From Azophilus sp963663395 (lineage in GTDB: Bacteria; Pseudomonadota; Gammaproteobacteria; Pseudomonadales; Azotimanducaceae): a stretch of DNA of 64,000 nucleotides. Positions 51,116 to 60,616 of this stretch are shown here, piece by piece. Both the position numbers and the translations under genes were made by a program. The notes below the pieces were generated by a model. That model was not told the DNA's origin. It was given only the letters and a program-made list of their open reading frames with translations, and did no database searches. The DNA is taken from the NCBI GenBank assembly GCA_963663395.1, contig OY760226.1, forward strand, positions 4,030,001 to 4,094,000, given 5' to 3'. Within the stretch, counting starts at the first letter, position 1. Each line of letters begins with the position of its first letter.

Positions 51116-52573
51116 TTGCAATCACCTGTACTGGTCGGAATCAGCCAGCTCGAACAGCGCATTCGCGATCCCGAGGCGGCGCGGGAGCCCGTCGACCTCA
51201 TGATTGACGCGGTGCGCGCGGCCGCCGCGGACGCGGAATGCCCTGCCCTGCTGGAACAGGCGGGGTCCGTACGGGTGATCCGGGGTTTCTGGCGCTATGA
51301 GAACCCGGCCCGGGCGGTCTGCGAGGCAATCGGCAACGCGAACGCGGAAACCGCACTGACACCCTATGGCGGAAACTACGTGCAGGCGGTGGTGAACCGT
51401 TCGGCCCTCGACATCCAGTCGGGCAGGCACGATGTCATCGTCATGACCGGCGCCGAATGCGGCTACAGCCAGGCCAGGGCACGGCGCGCCGGTTTGAAGC
51501 TCAAGTGGCGCACCATCGACGGCACTCCGGACCTGTACATCGGCGAGGACGGAGAGATGGGCCACCCGGTGGAACTGGGCCTGGGCATCCGTCGCGCTTC
51601 GCAGTTGTATGCTGTTTTCGAAACCGCGCGCCGCCACCACCTGGGCGAAGGTGTCGGGGAGCACATGGAGCGCATATCGGAACTCTGGGCAGGCTTCAGC
51701 CGGGTAGCGGCATCCAACCCCCACGCCTGGATTCGCGAATCGAAGTCCGCAGAGGAAATCCGCACCCCTTCGTCCTCGAATCGTGCCGTGACATTCCCCT
51801 ACCCCAAGTTCATGAACGCCAACAACAACGTCGACCAGGCCGCCGCGCTCATTCTCTGCTCCGAGGAGAAAGCGTCCGCGCTGGGAATTCCGCGAGACAA
51901 GTGGATCTACCCCTGGTCCGGAACAGACGGCCAGGACCAATACCTCGCCTCCAGGCGCGACAATTTCTACAGTTCTCCGGCGATCCGCATCGCCGGCAAC
52001 CGGGCACTTGACCTGGCGGGATTGACCCCGGACGAGTTGGACTTCGTCGACGTCTACAGTTGCTTTCCCGTTGCCGTGCAGGTAGCCGCGGCCGAGCTTG
52101 GCCTCGATACCGCGCGTCCGTTGACCGTTACCGGCGGGCTCACCTTTGCCGGCGGTCCCCTGAACAATTACGTCATGCACTCGGTCGCCCGCATGGCGCA
52201 ACTGCTGCGCGAATCGCCCGGCACCCGCGGGCTCATCACCGCAAACGGCGGCATCCTGAGCGCACATGCATTCGGCGTGTACTCCACCGCGCCTCCTGCC
52301 GGCGGGTTCAGGTACGCCAACCCACAGCAGGAGATCGATGCCGCCGCACCGCCCCGCGCGGTGGTATCCCGGCACGAGGGAGCCGCGGAGGTGGAAGGCT
52401 ACTGCGTCCTCTACGGCAAGAGCGGCCCTGAAGTCGCCAACATCGCCCTGCGCCTGGCCGGCGGCGAACGGACCTGGGCCAACTGCGCCGACGTCGACAC
52501 GATGTCGGCAATGCACACCGAGGAGTTCTGCGGCCGCACGGCCACCGTCAATGGCAATACCGCCAGCTTCTGA
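51116..52573 (+). CDS. Thiolase-superfamily acetyl-CoA acetyltransferase-like protein
   Basis: A 485-residue thiolase-like protein. It has the split thiolase fold: VLVGISQLEQRIRDPEAAREP at the start, IVMTGAECGYSQARARR in place of the usual Cys-loop, FPYPKFMNANNNVDQAAALILCSEEKASALGI (the 'MNa...vDqaaA' block of SCPx-type), PDELDFVDVYSCFPVAVQVAAAELGL, GGLTFAGGPLNNYVMHSVARM and ITANGGILSAHAFGVYS. This branch resembles mycobacterial acetyl-CoA acetyltransferases and lipid-transfer thiolases. Start TTG 51116 has GGAG 7 bases upstream; no ATG fits. The RDD-protein gene overlaps its 3' end. Confidence 0.82.
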   Translation: MQSPVLVGISQLEQRIRDPEAAREPVDLMIDAVRAAAADAECPALLEQAGSVRVIRGFWRYENPARAVCEAIGNANAETALTPYGGNYVQAVVNRSALDIQSGRHDVIVMTGAECGYSQARARRAGLKLKWRTIDGTPDLYIGEDGEMGHPVELGLGIRRASQLYAVFETARRHHLGEGVGEHMERISELWAGFSRVAASNPHAWIRESKSAEEIRTPSSSNRAVTFPYPKFMNANNNVDQAAALILCSEEKASALGIPRDKWIYPWSGTDGQDQYLASRRDNFYSSPAIRIAGNRALDLAGLTPDELDFVDVYSCFPVAVQVAAAELGLDTARPLTVTGGLTFAGGPLNNYVMHSVARMAQLLRESPGTRGLITANGGILSAHAFGVYSTAPPAGGFRYANPQQEIDAAAPPRAVVSRHEGAAEVEGYCVLYGKSGPEVANIALRLAGGERTWANCADVDTMSAMHTEEFCGRTATVNGNTASF

Positions 52574-52985
52574 TCTTCAAGCCACCCCGGCCGGCCTGCT
52601 GCGCCGCCTGGCCGCCATGGTCTACGACGGCCTGCTGGTACTTGCGCTCTGGCTGATCACCCTGCTGACCATGGTGCTTGCCAATGGCGGCGAAGCCGTG
52701 TTCGGCGCGCTGGTTCAGTCGGTGCTGTTGCTGGAGGCATTCCTTTTCTTTGCCTGGTTCTGGCTGCGGGCCGGCCAGACGGCGGGGATGCGCGCCTGGC
52801 GGCTGCGCCTCGTCTCCAATGAGGGTGGGGGCATCACGCTCAATCAGGCAACGGTTCGTTTCTTCGCGGCGATGATTTCCCTCGGCGCACTGGGGCTCGG
52901 CTACTGGTGGGCGCTGTTCGACCCGGAGCGCAGAACCTGGCCGGACCTGTGGAGCGGCAGCCGCATCGTCTACCGCGCGAACTGA
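52551..52985 (+). CDS. RDD-family membrane protein
   Basis: A 144-residue protein with the RDD pattern: LLRRLAAMVYDGLLVLALWLITLL (the R-x3-D-D motif appears as R-x-x-A-x-x-Y-D), a second helix AVFGALVQSVLLLEAFLFFAWFWL, then GQTAGMRAWRLRLVSNEGG and a third helix followed by ERRTWPDLWSGSRIVYR. Function is unresolved; some members are ion exchangers. ATG 52551 lies inside the thiolase gene (23-base overlap), so coupling is likely. It converges on lptG. Confidence 0.82.
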   Translation: MAIPPASDLQATPAGLLRRLAAMVYDGLLVLALWLITLLTMVLANGGEAVFGALVQSVLLLEAFLFFAWFWLRAGQTAGMRAWRLRLVSNEGGGITLNQATVRFFAAMISLGALGLGYWWALFDPERRTWPDLWSGSRIVYRAN

Positions 52986-52995
52986 GACATCCGCA

Positions 52996-54063
52996 CTACG
53001 CCACCCGGCGCAGGCCCCAGAATCCCGCCAGCCAGCACGCCGCGATCGGCAGTGCCACGGCCAGCGGCGCCTCCAGACCGTAGACCTGGCTAATGGGCGC
53101 AAACAGGTCCTGCAGGTATTTGAAGCAGAGCCCTACCACGACGCCGGCGCTGACCCGCATCCCCAGGCCGGTTTCACGCAGCGGGCCAATCACGAATGAG
53201 AGCGCCAGCAGCACCAGGCCGAATATGGCGGCGGGTTGCAGGCACTTGCTCCACAGGGCCAGCCGGTACGCACTCGCATCGAGCCCCTCCCGCTCCAGGT
53301 AGCCGATGCGGTAGTAGAGGTTGCCCACCGACAGCCGCCTTGGATCCACCAGCGCGCGCTCGCCGAGCATCCGCGGGTCGATCGCCCCCAGCCAGCGCAC
53401 CTCCGCCAGGCGCTCGACATCCGTGCCGTTCTCGCCGATCTGCGTTTCAACGACATCGCGCAGCACCCAGTGCGGCACCTCCCCCGCCACGTACGACCCG
53501 CCCGCTGCTTCCCGCACCCGTTCCAGCGCCCCCTCGCCATCCAGCCGATACTGCCGGACTCCAGCCAGGCTGCCGCCGGGGGACAGGGCATCCACACGCA
53601 TGTACAGCGGCCCCTCCCGGTACCAGCCGGCAATGGATATCGACCCGCTCTGCCCGGAAGCCCGCGCCTTGCGCGCTTCCGCCCGCGCCTCGGCCTCCGG
53701 CGCCACCCACTCGCCCACGACCGCGCCCGCGATTGCGACTCCCAGCACCGCCCAGCCCAGGCCGCCGAAAAGCCGATACACCGAAACGCCAGCGGCACGC
53801 AGAGTCGCCAGCTCCCAACGGCTCGCCAAGTGCCCCAGACCGATGAGGCTGCCTAGAAACACCGCATAAGGCAGAAGCTCGTAGCCGCGCCTCGGCAGTG
53901 TCAGCGCAACGTACAGAAGAGCCTCCATGAGCGTATAGCCCAATGTGTCCTCGCCGGCTTCCTCAAGCAGCGCGAACACCGCGATCAGCCCCATGAACGC
54001 CAGGAACACCGCGCCGGTGGCCAGCAGCACTGTCGAACAGAGATAACGGTCAAAGCGTTTCAT
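52996..54063 (-). CDS. lptG: LPS export permease LptG
   Basis: A 355-residue LptG with six transmembrane helices and a periplasmic beta-jellyroll. It starts MKRFDRYLCSTVLLATGAVFLAFMGLIAVFALLEEAG, has the ELLPYAVFLGSLIGLGHLASRWELATLRAAGVS block in helices 2-3, and ends with helices containing GLVLLALSFVIGPLRETGLGMRVSAGVVVGL. With LptF and LptB it extracts LPS from the inner membrane. ATG 54063 is preferred to 54144 because it gives the family start. Confidence 0.93.
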   Translation of the reverse strand: MKRFDRYLCSTVLLATGAVFLAFMGLIAVFALLEEAGEDTLGYTLMEALLYVALTLPRRGYELLPYAVFLGSLIGLGHLASRWELATLRAAGVSVYRLFGGLGWAVLGVAIAGAVVGEWVAPEAEARAEARKARASGQSGSISIAGWYREGPLYMRVDALSPGGSLAGVRQYRLDGEGALERVREAAGGSYVAGEVPHWVLRDVVETQIGENGTDVERLAEVRWLGAIDPRMLGERALVDPRRLSVGNLYYRIGYLEREGLDASAYRLALWSKCLQPAAIFGLVLLALSFVIGPLRETGLGMRVSAGVVVGLCFKYLQDLFAPISQVYGLEAPLAVALPIAACWLAGFWGLRRVA

Positions 54064-54173
54064 GACGTCAGGCAGCCGGACAAGGTTTCCTGCCCTGGCG
54101 CTAACGGCCTGCGGCAGCCGCCGGCCCAGCCCGTGCGTACCCAATCAGGCATCGTTGCAAAACCTCCGCCGCA

Positions 54174-55243
54174 TCAGGCCCGAACCGGCCTGCTCGCGCG
54201 GGCAAACAGGATTGCCCCCGCCAGATAGAAGAGAGCGTGTACTCCCCACAGGCCCATCGGCAGCGGAATTACACCTTCAGCCAGCGTGCTGCGGTTGGCG
54301 AGCAGCAGAAAATAGTAGGCGAGCAGCACCAGCATGGCGGGCACAACCCGGGCGAACCGCCCCTGCCGGGGCCTCGCCCTGGCGATCCCCAACGCCAGCA
54401 GCGTGCTGACCAGGCAGAAGACCGGCAGGCCCACCCGCCAGTGCACCTCCGCCATGGCCTCTGCATCGCCGCGCTCCCACAGGGCAAGGGTGGGCACGGC
54501 ATCCTCGTCGATGCGCCGGGGCGGCCGGCGGTCTTCCGCAATTCGCTGGCTCAGGGTTTCGAAAGCGGTGACGCGGTAGTTTCCCGCACCGCTGCCGGCG
54601 AGGTAGCGGCGTCCGTCCCGCAGCACCAGGAAGCGGCTGCCGGTTCCCTCGTCCAGGTACTGCCTGCCCTCCCTGGCCCAGACTGTGGCGACCGGTTGGT
54701 CCGGCCGTAATCGGAAATGAATACGTCAGACAGTTTTCCCCGATCTTCGCTGACCGACTCGGCATAAATGACCCGGCTGTCCCTGTCGAACACGTTGAAG
54801 AGGCCCGGACTCACCGCCTCGAACGCCGTGCGGGCGCGCTGTTCCGTCAGCAGCGCGCCAAGGGCGGCATTGCTTGCCGGCGTAACCTGCAGTGACAGCC
54901 ATGCGGTCAGGGCTACCATTGTCGCGAGCGGCACCGCTATCCACTTCAACAGCTTCTCCGGGCTCGAGCCGCCACACTGCAGCACGGCCATTTCCCGGTC
55001 TGCGTGCAGCCGGGAGAACGTGAGCAGCACGGCGATGTAGAAGGCGAACGGCAGCAGCAACTGCAGAAAGCCCGGCATGCGCAGGCGCAGGATGTGGACC
55101 AGCCCCTCGGCTGCGTACTTGCCGGCCGCGGCATCCTGCAGATAGCCGATGAAGCGCCCGCCCACGGCCACCACCAGCAACACCAGGGTCGTCACCGCGA
55201 ACACCGAGAGCAGCTCCCGGTTGATGTACCTTGCAGCGACCAT
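54174..55243 (-). pseudogene. lptF: LPS export permease LptF, split by a single-base frameshift
   Basis: The first frame (from 55243) starts VAARYINRELLSVFAVTTLVLLVVAVGGRFIGYL and continues through helices 2-3 and the jellyroll to VFISDYGRTNR; from there the reading belongs to another frame: QPVATVWAREGRQYLDEGTG, then RDGRRYLAGSGAGNYRVTAFETLSQRI, and closing helices ending at 54174. Adding one base near 54694-54703 (GGACCAACC on the reverse strand) restores a normal protein of about 356 residues. LptF is essential in most LPS-bearing bacteria, so an assembly or sequencing error is as likely as a real mutation. Divergent from pepA, as usual. Confidence 0.85.
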
Positions 55244-55400
55244 GCCTCAGCAGCCCTCGGCAATATTCCCGCTGCGCACCGGCAGCCGGTAATGAAGCGG
55301 GTGACAGTCCATGCCGGCGCAACGGCGGGCTCGACCGACCAACGACCCCGTGGGCCGGGCAGCATCGTCGTTCGAACGCGGTGGGACTTTTTCCACGGGC

Positions 55401-55409
55401 TGCTAGAAT
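55401..55409 (+). promoter_or_regulatory. Extended -10 promoter element of pepA
   Basis: TGCTAGAAT at 55401-55409 is an extended -10 (TGn before TAGAAT), 27 bases before the pepA ATG. I see no consensus -35, which extended -10 promoters can lack. Confidence 0.5.
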
Positions 55410-55435
55410 CGCCGGTTAACTTCAGCGGCACGATT

Positions 55436-56896
55436 ATGAAGTATTCGACGAAAACGGGCAGCCTGACGGCGGCGACCCATTGCCTTGTCTGCGGCCTCAA
55501 GGCGGCGGGGAAGGCGGCAACGGAACTCGGTGTCGGCACCGTCTTTGACACGGCGGTACAGGATTTCGATAACAAGGCCGGCTCAAACCTGACGGTGCGG
55601 CTGCCCGGCACCTCGCGGGTCAAGCGCATCCTGGTGGCCGGCGGCGCCGACGGAGAGGTCGAGCCCGCGCAATTCAGGAAAATCGCCAAAAGCACCGCGC
55701 GGGACCTGGCCCGGCTTGCCGCTTCCGGCGTGCGCAACGCGATGTGGGGCCTGGTTGCCGTCCGGGTAATGAACCGCGACCCTTACTGGCGGGCCTTCAC
55801 CGGCACCTACGAGATGTCGCTCGCCCTCTATCGTTTCGAGGAACACAAGTCCGAGACCGGCCGTCCCCGCCTGGCGCGGATACAGATCCACGCCGATGCG
55901 CGCAATCGGGCCAACGTCGCCCGGGCCGTCCGGCAGGGGCAGGCGCTGCAGCAGGGCCTGGAACTCTCCCGCAACCTGGGCAACCAGCCGCCCAATGTCT
56001 GCGACCCGAACTATCTCCTGAAAGAAGCCCGCAAGTTTGGCCGGGCAGCGAACGTCTCGGTCAGCGCCCTCGACGAGCGCCGCATGACGGAACTGGGCAT
56101 GGGGGCCTTCATGGCCGTAACCACCGGCAGCACGCGGCCGGGCCGCATGATCATCGTCAACTACAAGGGCGGCAGCGCCAAGGAGCCGCCCATCGCCCTG
56201 ATCGGCAAGGGCATTACCTTTGACACCGGCGGCATCAGCATGAAAACGCCGAAAGCCATGATCGAGATGAAGTTCGACATGTGCGGCGCCGCATCCGTGC
56301 TGGGCGCCACTCGGGCCGCCATCGAGGCCGAACTGCCGATCAACATCGTCACCATACTCGCCGCCGCGGAAAACATGCCCAACGGCAATGCGACCCGCCC
56401 CGGCGACATCGTCAAGACCCATTCCGGCAAGACCGTGGAGATTCTGAACACGGATGCCGAAGGCCGCCTGGTGCTGTGCGATGCGCTGTCTTATGCCGGC
56501 CGCTACAAGCCGAAGACGGTGATCGACGTAGCTACCCTTACCGGCGCCTGCATCACGGCCCTGGGGCATCATGCGAGCGCCGTCTACGCCAACGACGACG
56601 CGCTCGCCGAGGCCCTGGTGAGCGCCGGCGAATGGACCGGCGACCGCGCCTGGCGCATGCCGCTCTGGCCGGAATACCAGTCCGGCCTCGACAGCAGGTA
56701 CGCCGACATGGCCAACGTCGGCGGCGCCGGCGGGGGCAGCATCGTCGCCGCCTGCTTCCTGTCGAGGTTCGCGGAAGACTATTCCTGGGCGCACCTCGAT
56801 GTCGCGGGCAGCGCCTTCGGGGGCGGCTCCAGAAGCGGCGCCACGGGACGCCCGGTCGCCCTGCTGTTCAAGTACCTGCTGGATGCCGCCGCGTGA
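55436..56896 (+). CDS. pepA: Leucyl aminopeptidase PepA
   Basis: A 486-residue M17 aminopeptidase. The catalytic domain (about 190-480) has IALIGKGITFDTGGISMK (metal Lys and Asp), ATRPGDIVKTHSGKTVEILNTDAEGRLVLCDAL (Arg and the NTDAEGR metal motif), and VDVATLTGACITALG. The usual N-terminal domain is present. In E. coli the protein also acts as XerA in recombination. ATG 55436 follows an extended -10 promoter. First gene of pepA-holC-valS; the holC start overlaps its stop (GTGA). Confidence 0.95.
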   Translation: MKYSTKTGSLTAATHCLVCGLKAAGKAATELGVGTVFDTAVQDFDNKAGSNLTVRLPGTSRVKRILVAGGADGEVEPAQFRKIAKSTARDLARLAASGVRNAMWGLVAVRVMNRDPYWRAFTGTYEMSLALYRFEEHKSETGRPRLARIQIHADARNRANVARAVRQGQALQQGLELSRNLGNQPPNVCDPNYLLKEARKFGRAANVSVSALDERRMTELGMGAFMAVTTGSTRPGRMIIVNYKGGSAKEPPIALIGKGITFDTGGISMKTPKAMIEMKFDMCGAASVLGATRAAIEAELPINIVTILAAAENMPNGNATRPGDIVKTHSGKTVEILNTDAEGRLVLCDALSYAGRYKPKTVIDVATLTGACITALGHHASAVYANDDALAEALVSAGEWTGDRAWRMPLWPEYQSGLDSRYADMANVGGAGGGSIVAACFLSRFAEDYSWAHLDVAGSAFGGGSRSGATGRPVALLFKYLLDAAA

Positions 56897-57339
56897 CGCG
56901 CGTGGACTTCTATATCCTCCAGGATGTGGAGCAGACGGCCATGCACCGTTTCGCCTGCCGGCTCGCCGCCAAAGCCCTGCAGAAGGGCCAGCACGCCTAC
57001 CTGCACACCGCGACAGATGCCCAGGCCAGGGAAGTCGATGAACTGCTGTGGTCCTATCCCCCGCATCGGCTCATACCCCATGGCCGGCTCGGCACGCCCG
57101 AGGCCGAAGGCGCTCCGGTGGTCGTCGGCCAGCAGACGGATTCCGCCGACCTGCTGCCCACCGACGGGCTCATGATCAACCTGGCCGACGAGGTGCCGGC
57201 ATTTCCCGGCCGTTTCGACCGCATTGCGGAAATCGTGGTGGGCGAGAAGCGCGACAGCGGCCGTACCCGCTACCGGTTCTACCGGGACCGGGGCTATCCG
57301 CTGTTCCACCACGAACTGGACGACTGGGAAGCGCGCTGA
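56893..57339 (+). CDS. holC: DNA polymerase III chi subunit
   Basis: A 148-residue HolC: VDFYILQDVEQTAMHRFACRLAAKALQKGQHAYL at the start, LLWSYPPHRLIPHGRL, and the closing NLADEVPAFPGRFDRIAEIVV with YRFYRDRGYPLFHHELDDWE. It links SSB to the clamp loader. The start is GTG 56893, in a four-base overlap with the pepA stop; valS follows one base after its stop. Confidence 0.93.
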   Translation: MTRVDFYILQDVEQTAMHRFACRLAAKALQKGQHAYLHTATDAQAREVDELLWSYPPHRLIPHGRLGTPEAEGAPVVVGQQTDSADLLPTDGLMINLADEVPAFPGRFDRIAEIVVGEKRDSGRTRYRFYRDRGYPLFHHELDDWEAR

Positions 57340-57340
57340 C

Positions 57341-60109
57341 GTGGAGCGCAGTTTCGACCCCCATGCCATTGAGCGCGAACTTTACGAAGAGTGGGAGTCC
57401 GCGGGCTATTTCGCGCCGTCCGGCGACGGCGCCGAGTACTGCATCGCCATACCGCCCCCGAACGTAACCGGCAGCCTGCACATGGGGCATGCCTTTCAGC
57501 ACACGCTGATGGATGCCCTCATCCGCTACCACCGCATGAACGGCCGGCGCACGCTCTGGCAGATGGGCAAGGACCACGCGGGCATCTCCACGCAGATGCT
57601 GGTGGAACGCCAGTTGGCCGGCGAGGGCAAGACACGCGCCGCAATCGGGCGCGATGGCTTCGTCGAACGTGTCTGGGAATGGAAGGAGCGCTCGGGCGGC
57701 AATATCTCCCGGCAGTTGCGGCGCATGGGTTCTTCCGTCGACTGGTCCCGGGACCGGTTCACCCTGGACGCAGGATTCGCCGACGCGGTCATGGAGGTCT
57801 TCGTGCGCCTGTACGAAGAGGGGCTGATCTACCGGGGCAAACGGCTCGTGAACTGGGACCCGGAACTGGCCACGGCCATATCCGACCTCGAGATCGAAAA
57901 CCGGGAGGAAGACGGCCATCTCTGGCACTGCCGTTACCCGTTGGCCGACGGCGCCACAACCGTCGACGGCAAGGATTACCTGGTCGTCGCGACCACCCGG
58001 CCGGAGACCATGCTCGGCGACACCGCAGTGGCGGTGCATCCCGAGGACGAACGCTACCGGCATCTCGTCGGCAAGACAGCGACCCTGCCCCTGGTCGGCC
58101 GGGAACTGCCCATCGTCGCCGACAGCTACGTCGACCCGGAGTTCGGGACCGGCTGCGTCAAGATCACCCCGGCACACGACTTCAACGACAACCAGGTCGG
58201 CGCCCGTCATGGCCTGCCGCTGGTCAACGTCTTCACCGCCCGGGCGGCGATCAACGACAATGCGCCGCAAGCCTACCGTGGCCTCGACCGCTTCGAGGCG
58301 CGCAAGCTCATCGTTGCCGACCTGGACGAACTGGGCCTGCTCGAGGTGGTGGAGCCGCACAAGCTCACCGTGCCCCGGGGGGACCGCTCCGAGGCGATCG
58401 TCGAGCCCTGGCTCACCGACCAGTGGTTCGTGAAGATTGCGCCCCTTGCCGAGCCGGCCGTGGCAGCGGTGCAGAACGGCGATATCGAGTTCGTCCCCAG
58501 CCAGTACGCCAATGTCTACTTCTCCTGGATGCGCGACATCCAGGACTGGTGCATCAGCCGGCAGCTCTGGTGGGGGCACCGCATTCCCGCCTGGTATGAC
58601 GCCGACGGCAACATCTACGTCGGCTGCACGGAGGCGGAAGCGCGCCGCAAGGGGAAGCTCGGTGACGGGGTCGCCCTGAAGCGGGACGAGGATGTGCTGG
58701 ATACCTGGTTTTCCTCCGCCCTGTGGACCTTCACCACCTTGGGTTGGCCCCGCGACACGGACGACTTGGCGCGGTTTCATCCCACGGACGTGCTGGTGAC
58801 CGGCCACGACATCATCTTCTTCTGGGTCACCCGCATGATCATGATGACCCTGAAGTTCATGGGGGAAGTGCCTTTCCGCAAGGTTTACATCACCGGTCTC
58901 GTACGGGATGCGAAGGGCCAGAAGATGTCCAAGACCAAGGGCAACGGGCTGGATCCCCTCGACCTGATCGATGGTATCGGGCTGGAGGAACTGGTCGGCA
59001 AACGCACCGAGCACCTCACCCAGCCGCAGATGGCGCGAGACATTGAACAAGCCACCCGCAAGAACTTTCCCGACGGGATTCCCTCCTTCGGCACGGATGC
59101 CCTGCGTTTTACGTGCTGCGCACTGGCCACCACGGGCCGGGACGTGCGCTTCGACCTCAGCCGCACCGAGGGTTACCGCAACTTTTGCAACAAGCTGTGG
59201 AACGCCGCCCGCTTCGTGCTGATGAACACCCGGGAATATCCCCTGGATGGCCCGGCCGAGCCCGGCCTCGCCGAGCGCTGGATACAGTCGCGGGCGAAGC
59301 GACTCGTGGAAGACTGCCACCTGGCGCTGGAGACCTATCGGTTCGATTTGTACGCCAACGCCATCTACGAGTTCGCCTGGCACGAGTATTGCGACTGGTA
59401 CCTGGAACTGACCAAGCCCCTGCTCTGGGACGAAGGTGCGGGTCCGGAACGGCAGACCGGCGCACGCCGCACCCTGGTGCAGGTGCTCGAACTGCTGCTC
59501 AGGGCGTCGCACCCCATCCTGCCCTTCATCACGGAAACTATCTGGCGCGACCTGGCGCCCCTGCTGGGCAAGGAGGGGCCGAGCATCATGCTGGAACCCT
59601 TCCCGCAGAGCGGCGATCTCCCCGCCGACCCGGAGGCCGATGCGTCCATCGACTGGTTGAAGGGCGTGGTAACCGCCTTGCGCAACATCCGCGGCGAAGC
59701 AGGCATCAAACCCGGCAAGGAGATCGATGTGCTGCTGCAGGGCGGCGATGCCCGGGACCGCGAACGGGCCGCAACCTCGAGCCGCTTGCTGCAACGGCTG
59801 GCCAAGGTCAGTTCAATCGACTGGCTTCCCCCGGGCGACCAACCCCCGGCCAATGCGCTTGCGCTGGTTGGTGAACTGAAGGTAATGGTGCCACTCGCGG
59901 GTCTGATCGACATTGACGCCGAACGTGCGCGCATCAACAAGGAAATCGAGCGCAAACAAAAGGAACTGAAACGCATCGAGGGAAAGCTCGGCAACGAGAA
60001 GTTCGTGCAGAACGCGCCGCCAGCCATCGTCGCAAAGGAAAGGAACCGGGCCGCCGACACGCAAAGCGCGCTGGAGGCGTTGAAAGTGCAGCTTGACACC
60101 CTGGCCTAG
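57341..60109 (+). CDS. valS: Valyl-tRNA synthetase
   Basis: A 922-residue class I synthetase. The HIGH-equivalent is PPPNVTGSLHMGHAF (about residue 38), the editing domain contains TTRPETMLGDTAVAVHPED, the KMSKS motif is KGQKMSKTKGN (about 525), and a C-terminal coiled-coil arm (about 855-922, rich in Lys/Glu) is typical of ValRS. Start is GTG 57341 (VERSFDPHAIERELY); longer readings run into holC. Its TAG stop is the edge of the palindromic element that follows. Confidence 0.96.
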   Translation: MERSFDPHAIERELYEEWESAGYFAPSGDGAEYCIAIPPPNVTGSLHMGHAFQHTLMDALIRYHRMNGRRTLWQMGKDHAGISTQMLVERQLAGEGKTRAAIGRDGFVERVWEWKERSGGNISRQLRRMGSSVDWSRDRFTLDAGFADAVMEVFVRLYEEGLIYRGKRLVNWDPELATAISDLEIENREEDGHLWHCRYPLADGATTVDGKDYLVVATTRPETMLGDTAVAVHPEDERYRHLVGKTATLPLVGRELPIVADSYVDPEFGTGCVKITPAHDFNDNQVGARHGLPLVNVFTARAAINDNAPQAYRGLDRFEARKLIVADLDELGLLEVVEPHKLTVPRGDRSEAIVEPWLTDQWFVKIAPLAEPAVAAVQNGDIEFVPSQYANVYFSWMRDIQDWCISRQLWWGHRIPAWYDADGNIYVGCTEAEARRKGKLGDGVALKRDEDVLDTWFSSALWTFTTLGWPRDTDDLARFHPTDVLVTGHDIIFFWVTRMIMMTLKFMGEVPFRKVYITGLVRDAKGQKMSKTKGNGLDPLDLIDGIGLEELVGKRTEHLTQPQMARDIEQATRKNFPDGIPSFGTDALRFTCCALATTGRDVRFDLSRTEGYRNFCNKLWNAARFVLMNTREYPLDGPAEPGLAERWIQSRAKRLVEDCHLALETYRFDLYANAIYEFAWHEYCDWYLELTKPLLWDEGAGPERQTGARRTLVQVLELLLRASHPILPFITETIWRDLAPLLGKEGPSIMLEPFPQSGDLPADPEADASIDWLKGVVTALRNIRGEAGIKPGKEIDVLLQGGDARDRERAATSSRLLQRLAKVSSIDWLPPGDQPPANALALVGELKVMVPLAGLIDIDAERARINKEIERKQKELKRIEGKLGNEKFVQNAPPAIVAKERNRAADTQSALEALKVQLDTLA

Positions 60110-60289
60110 CCCGCATACCTCACCAACTTCCTGCTGCGGACGCCGATGCACTCGCCCCACGTGCCCGTGCTCCCTCCGGGCACCTTGACGTACTGTCAAG
60201 TACGCCGGCGGTGCCTTCCGGTCCGCGCGGGCACGTGGGACGGCGCCTCGACGCCCTCGCGACGAAAGTTGGTGAGATATGCGGGCTAG
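60106..60289. mobile_element. MITE-like palindromic element abutting the valS stop
   Basis: A 184-bp segment bounded by 24-bp inverted repeats (60106-60129 and 60266-60289) with one mismatch; both outer ends begin CTAGCCCGCATA. Inside, CCCACGTGCCCG (about 60156-60167) pairs with CGGGCACGTGGG at about 60230-60241, GTGCCCG/CGGGCAC form a small stem, and CTTGAC-GTACT-GTCAAG (60184-60200) is a near-central hairpin. The left end contains the valS TAG. No transposase. It could act as a strong transcription terminator as well as a mobile remnant. Confidence 0.65.
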
Positions 60290-60347
60290 TGGCGAACGCG
60301 CACGCTGACTAGCGCAAATATCTTACTTCCAGTTTCCATTGTCGGCC

Positions 60348-60353
60348 TATAAT
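60348..60353 (+). promoter_or_regulatory. TATAAT just before a small gene, suggesting a leaderless transcript
   Basis: A perfect TATAAT ends only 6 bases before ATG 60360, so transcription would start about at the ATG. No ribosome site precedes the ATG. No strong -35 is visible 17 bases upstream (CTTACT region). Confidence 0.4.
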
Positions 60354-60359
60354 GCCGCG

Positions 60360-60572
60360 ATGACGGTGGTTATCTCGGAAGTGTTCAAGGCGTTTCGCTC
60401 GGCCGGTGTGCCGGAAGACAGGGCACATGATGCCGCCGCTGCACTGGCTGCCGAAAACCTGGCAACAAACAAGGACATCCAGGAGTTGAAGGCCGTTCAA
60501 CGCCTGCATTCATGGATGTTAGGCTTTAACCTGGCCTTCACGGTAGCAATCCTCTGGAAAGTGTTTTCCTGA
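60360..60572 (+). CDS. Small coiled-coil/membrane-anchored protein
   Basis: A 70-residue protein: an N-terminal helix (ISEVFKAFRSAGVPEDRAHDAAAALAAE), a charged coiled-coil stretch (NLATNKDIQELKAVQRLHSWM) and a C-terminal membrane helix (GFNLAFTVAILWKVF). This layout recalls short DUF1640-like proteins. It lies just after the valS palindromic element and 44 bases before a second small membrane protein; the two may work together. Function unknown. Confidence 0.6.
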   Translation: MTVVISEVFKAFRSAGVPEDRAHDAAAALAAENLATNKDIQELKAVQRLHSWMLGFNLAFTVAILWKVFS

Positions 60573-60616
60573 AGCATTCCGCCGATCGCAAGCAGTAGAA
60601 TCACGGAGCGTTAGGA

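Noticed and set aside
57176..59794. An 872-codon open frame antisense to valS.
   Set aside because: It mirrors the valS codon pattern in GC-rich DNA, has no family resemblance or ribosome site, and valS is certain.
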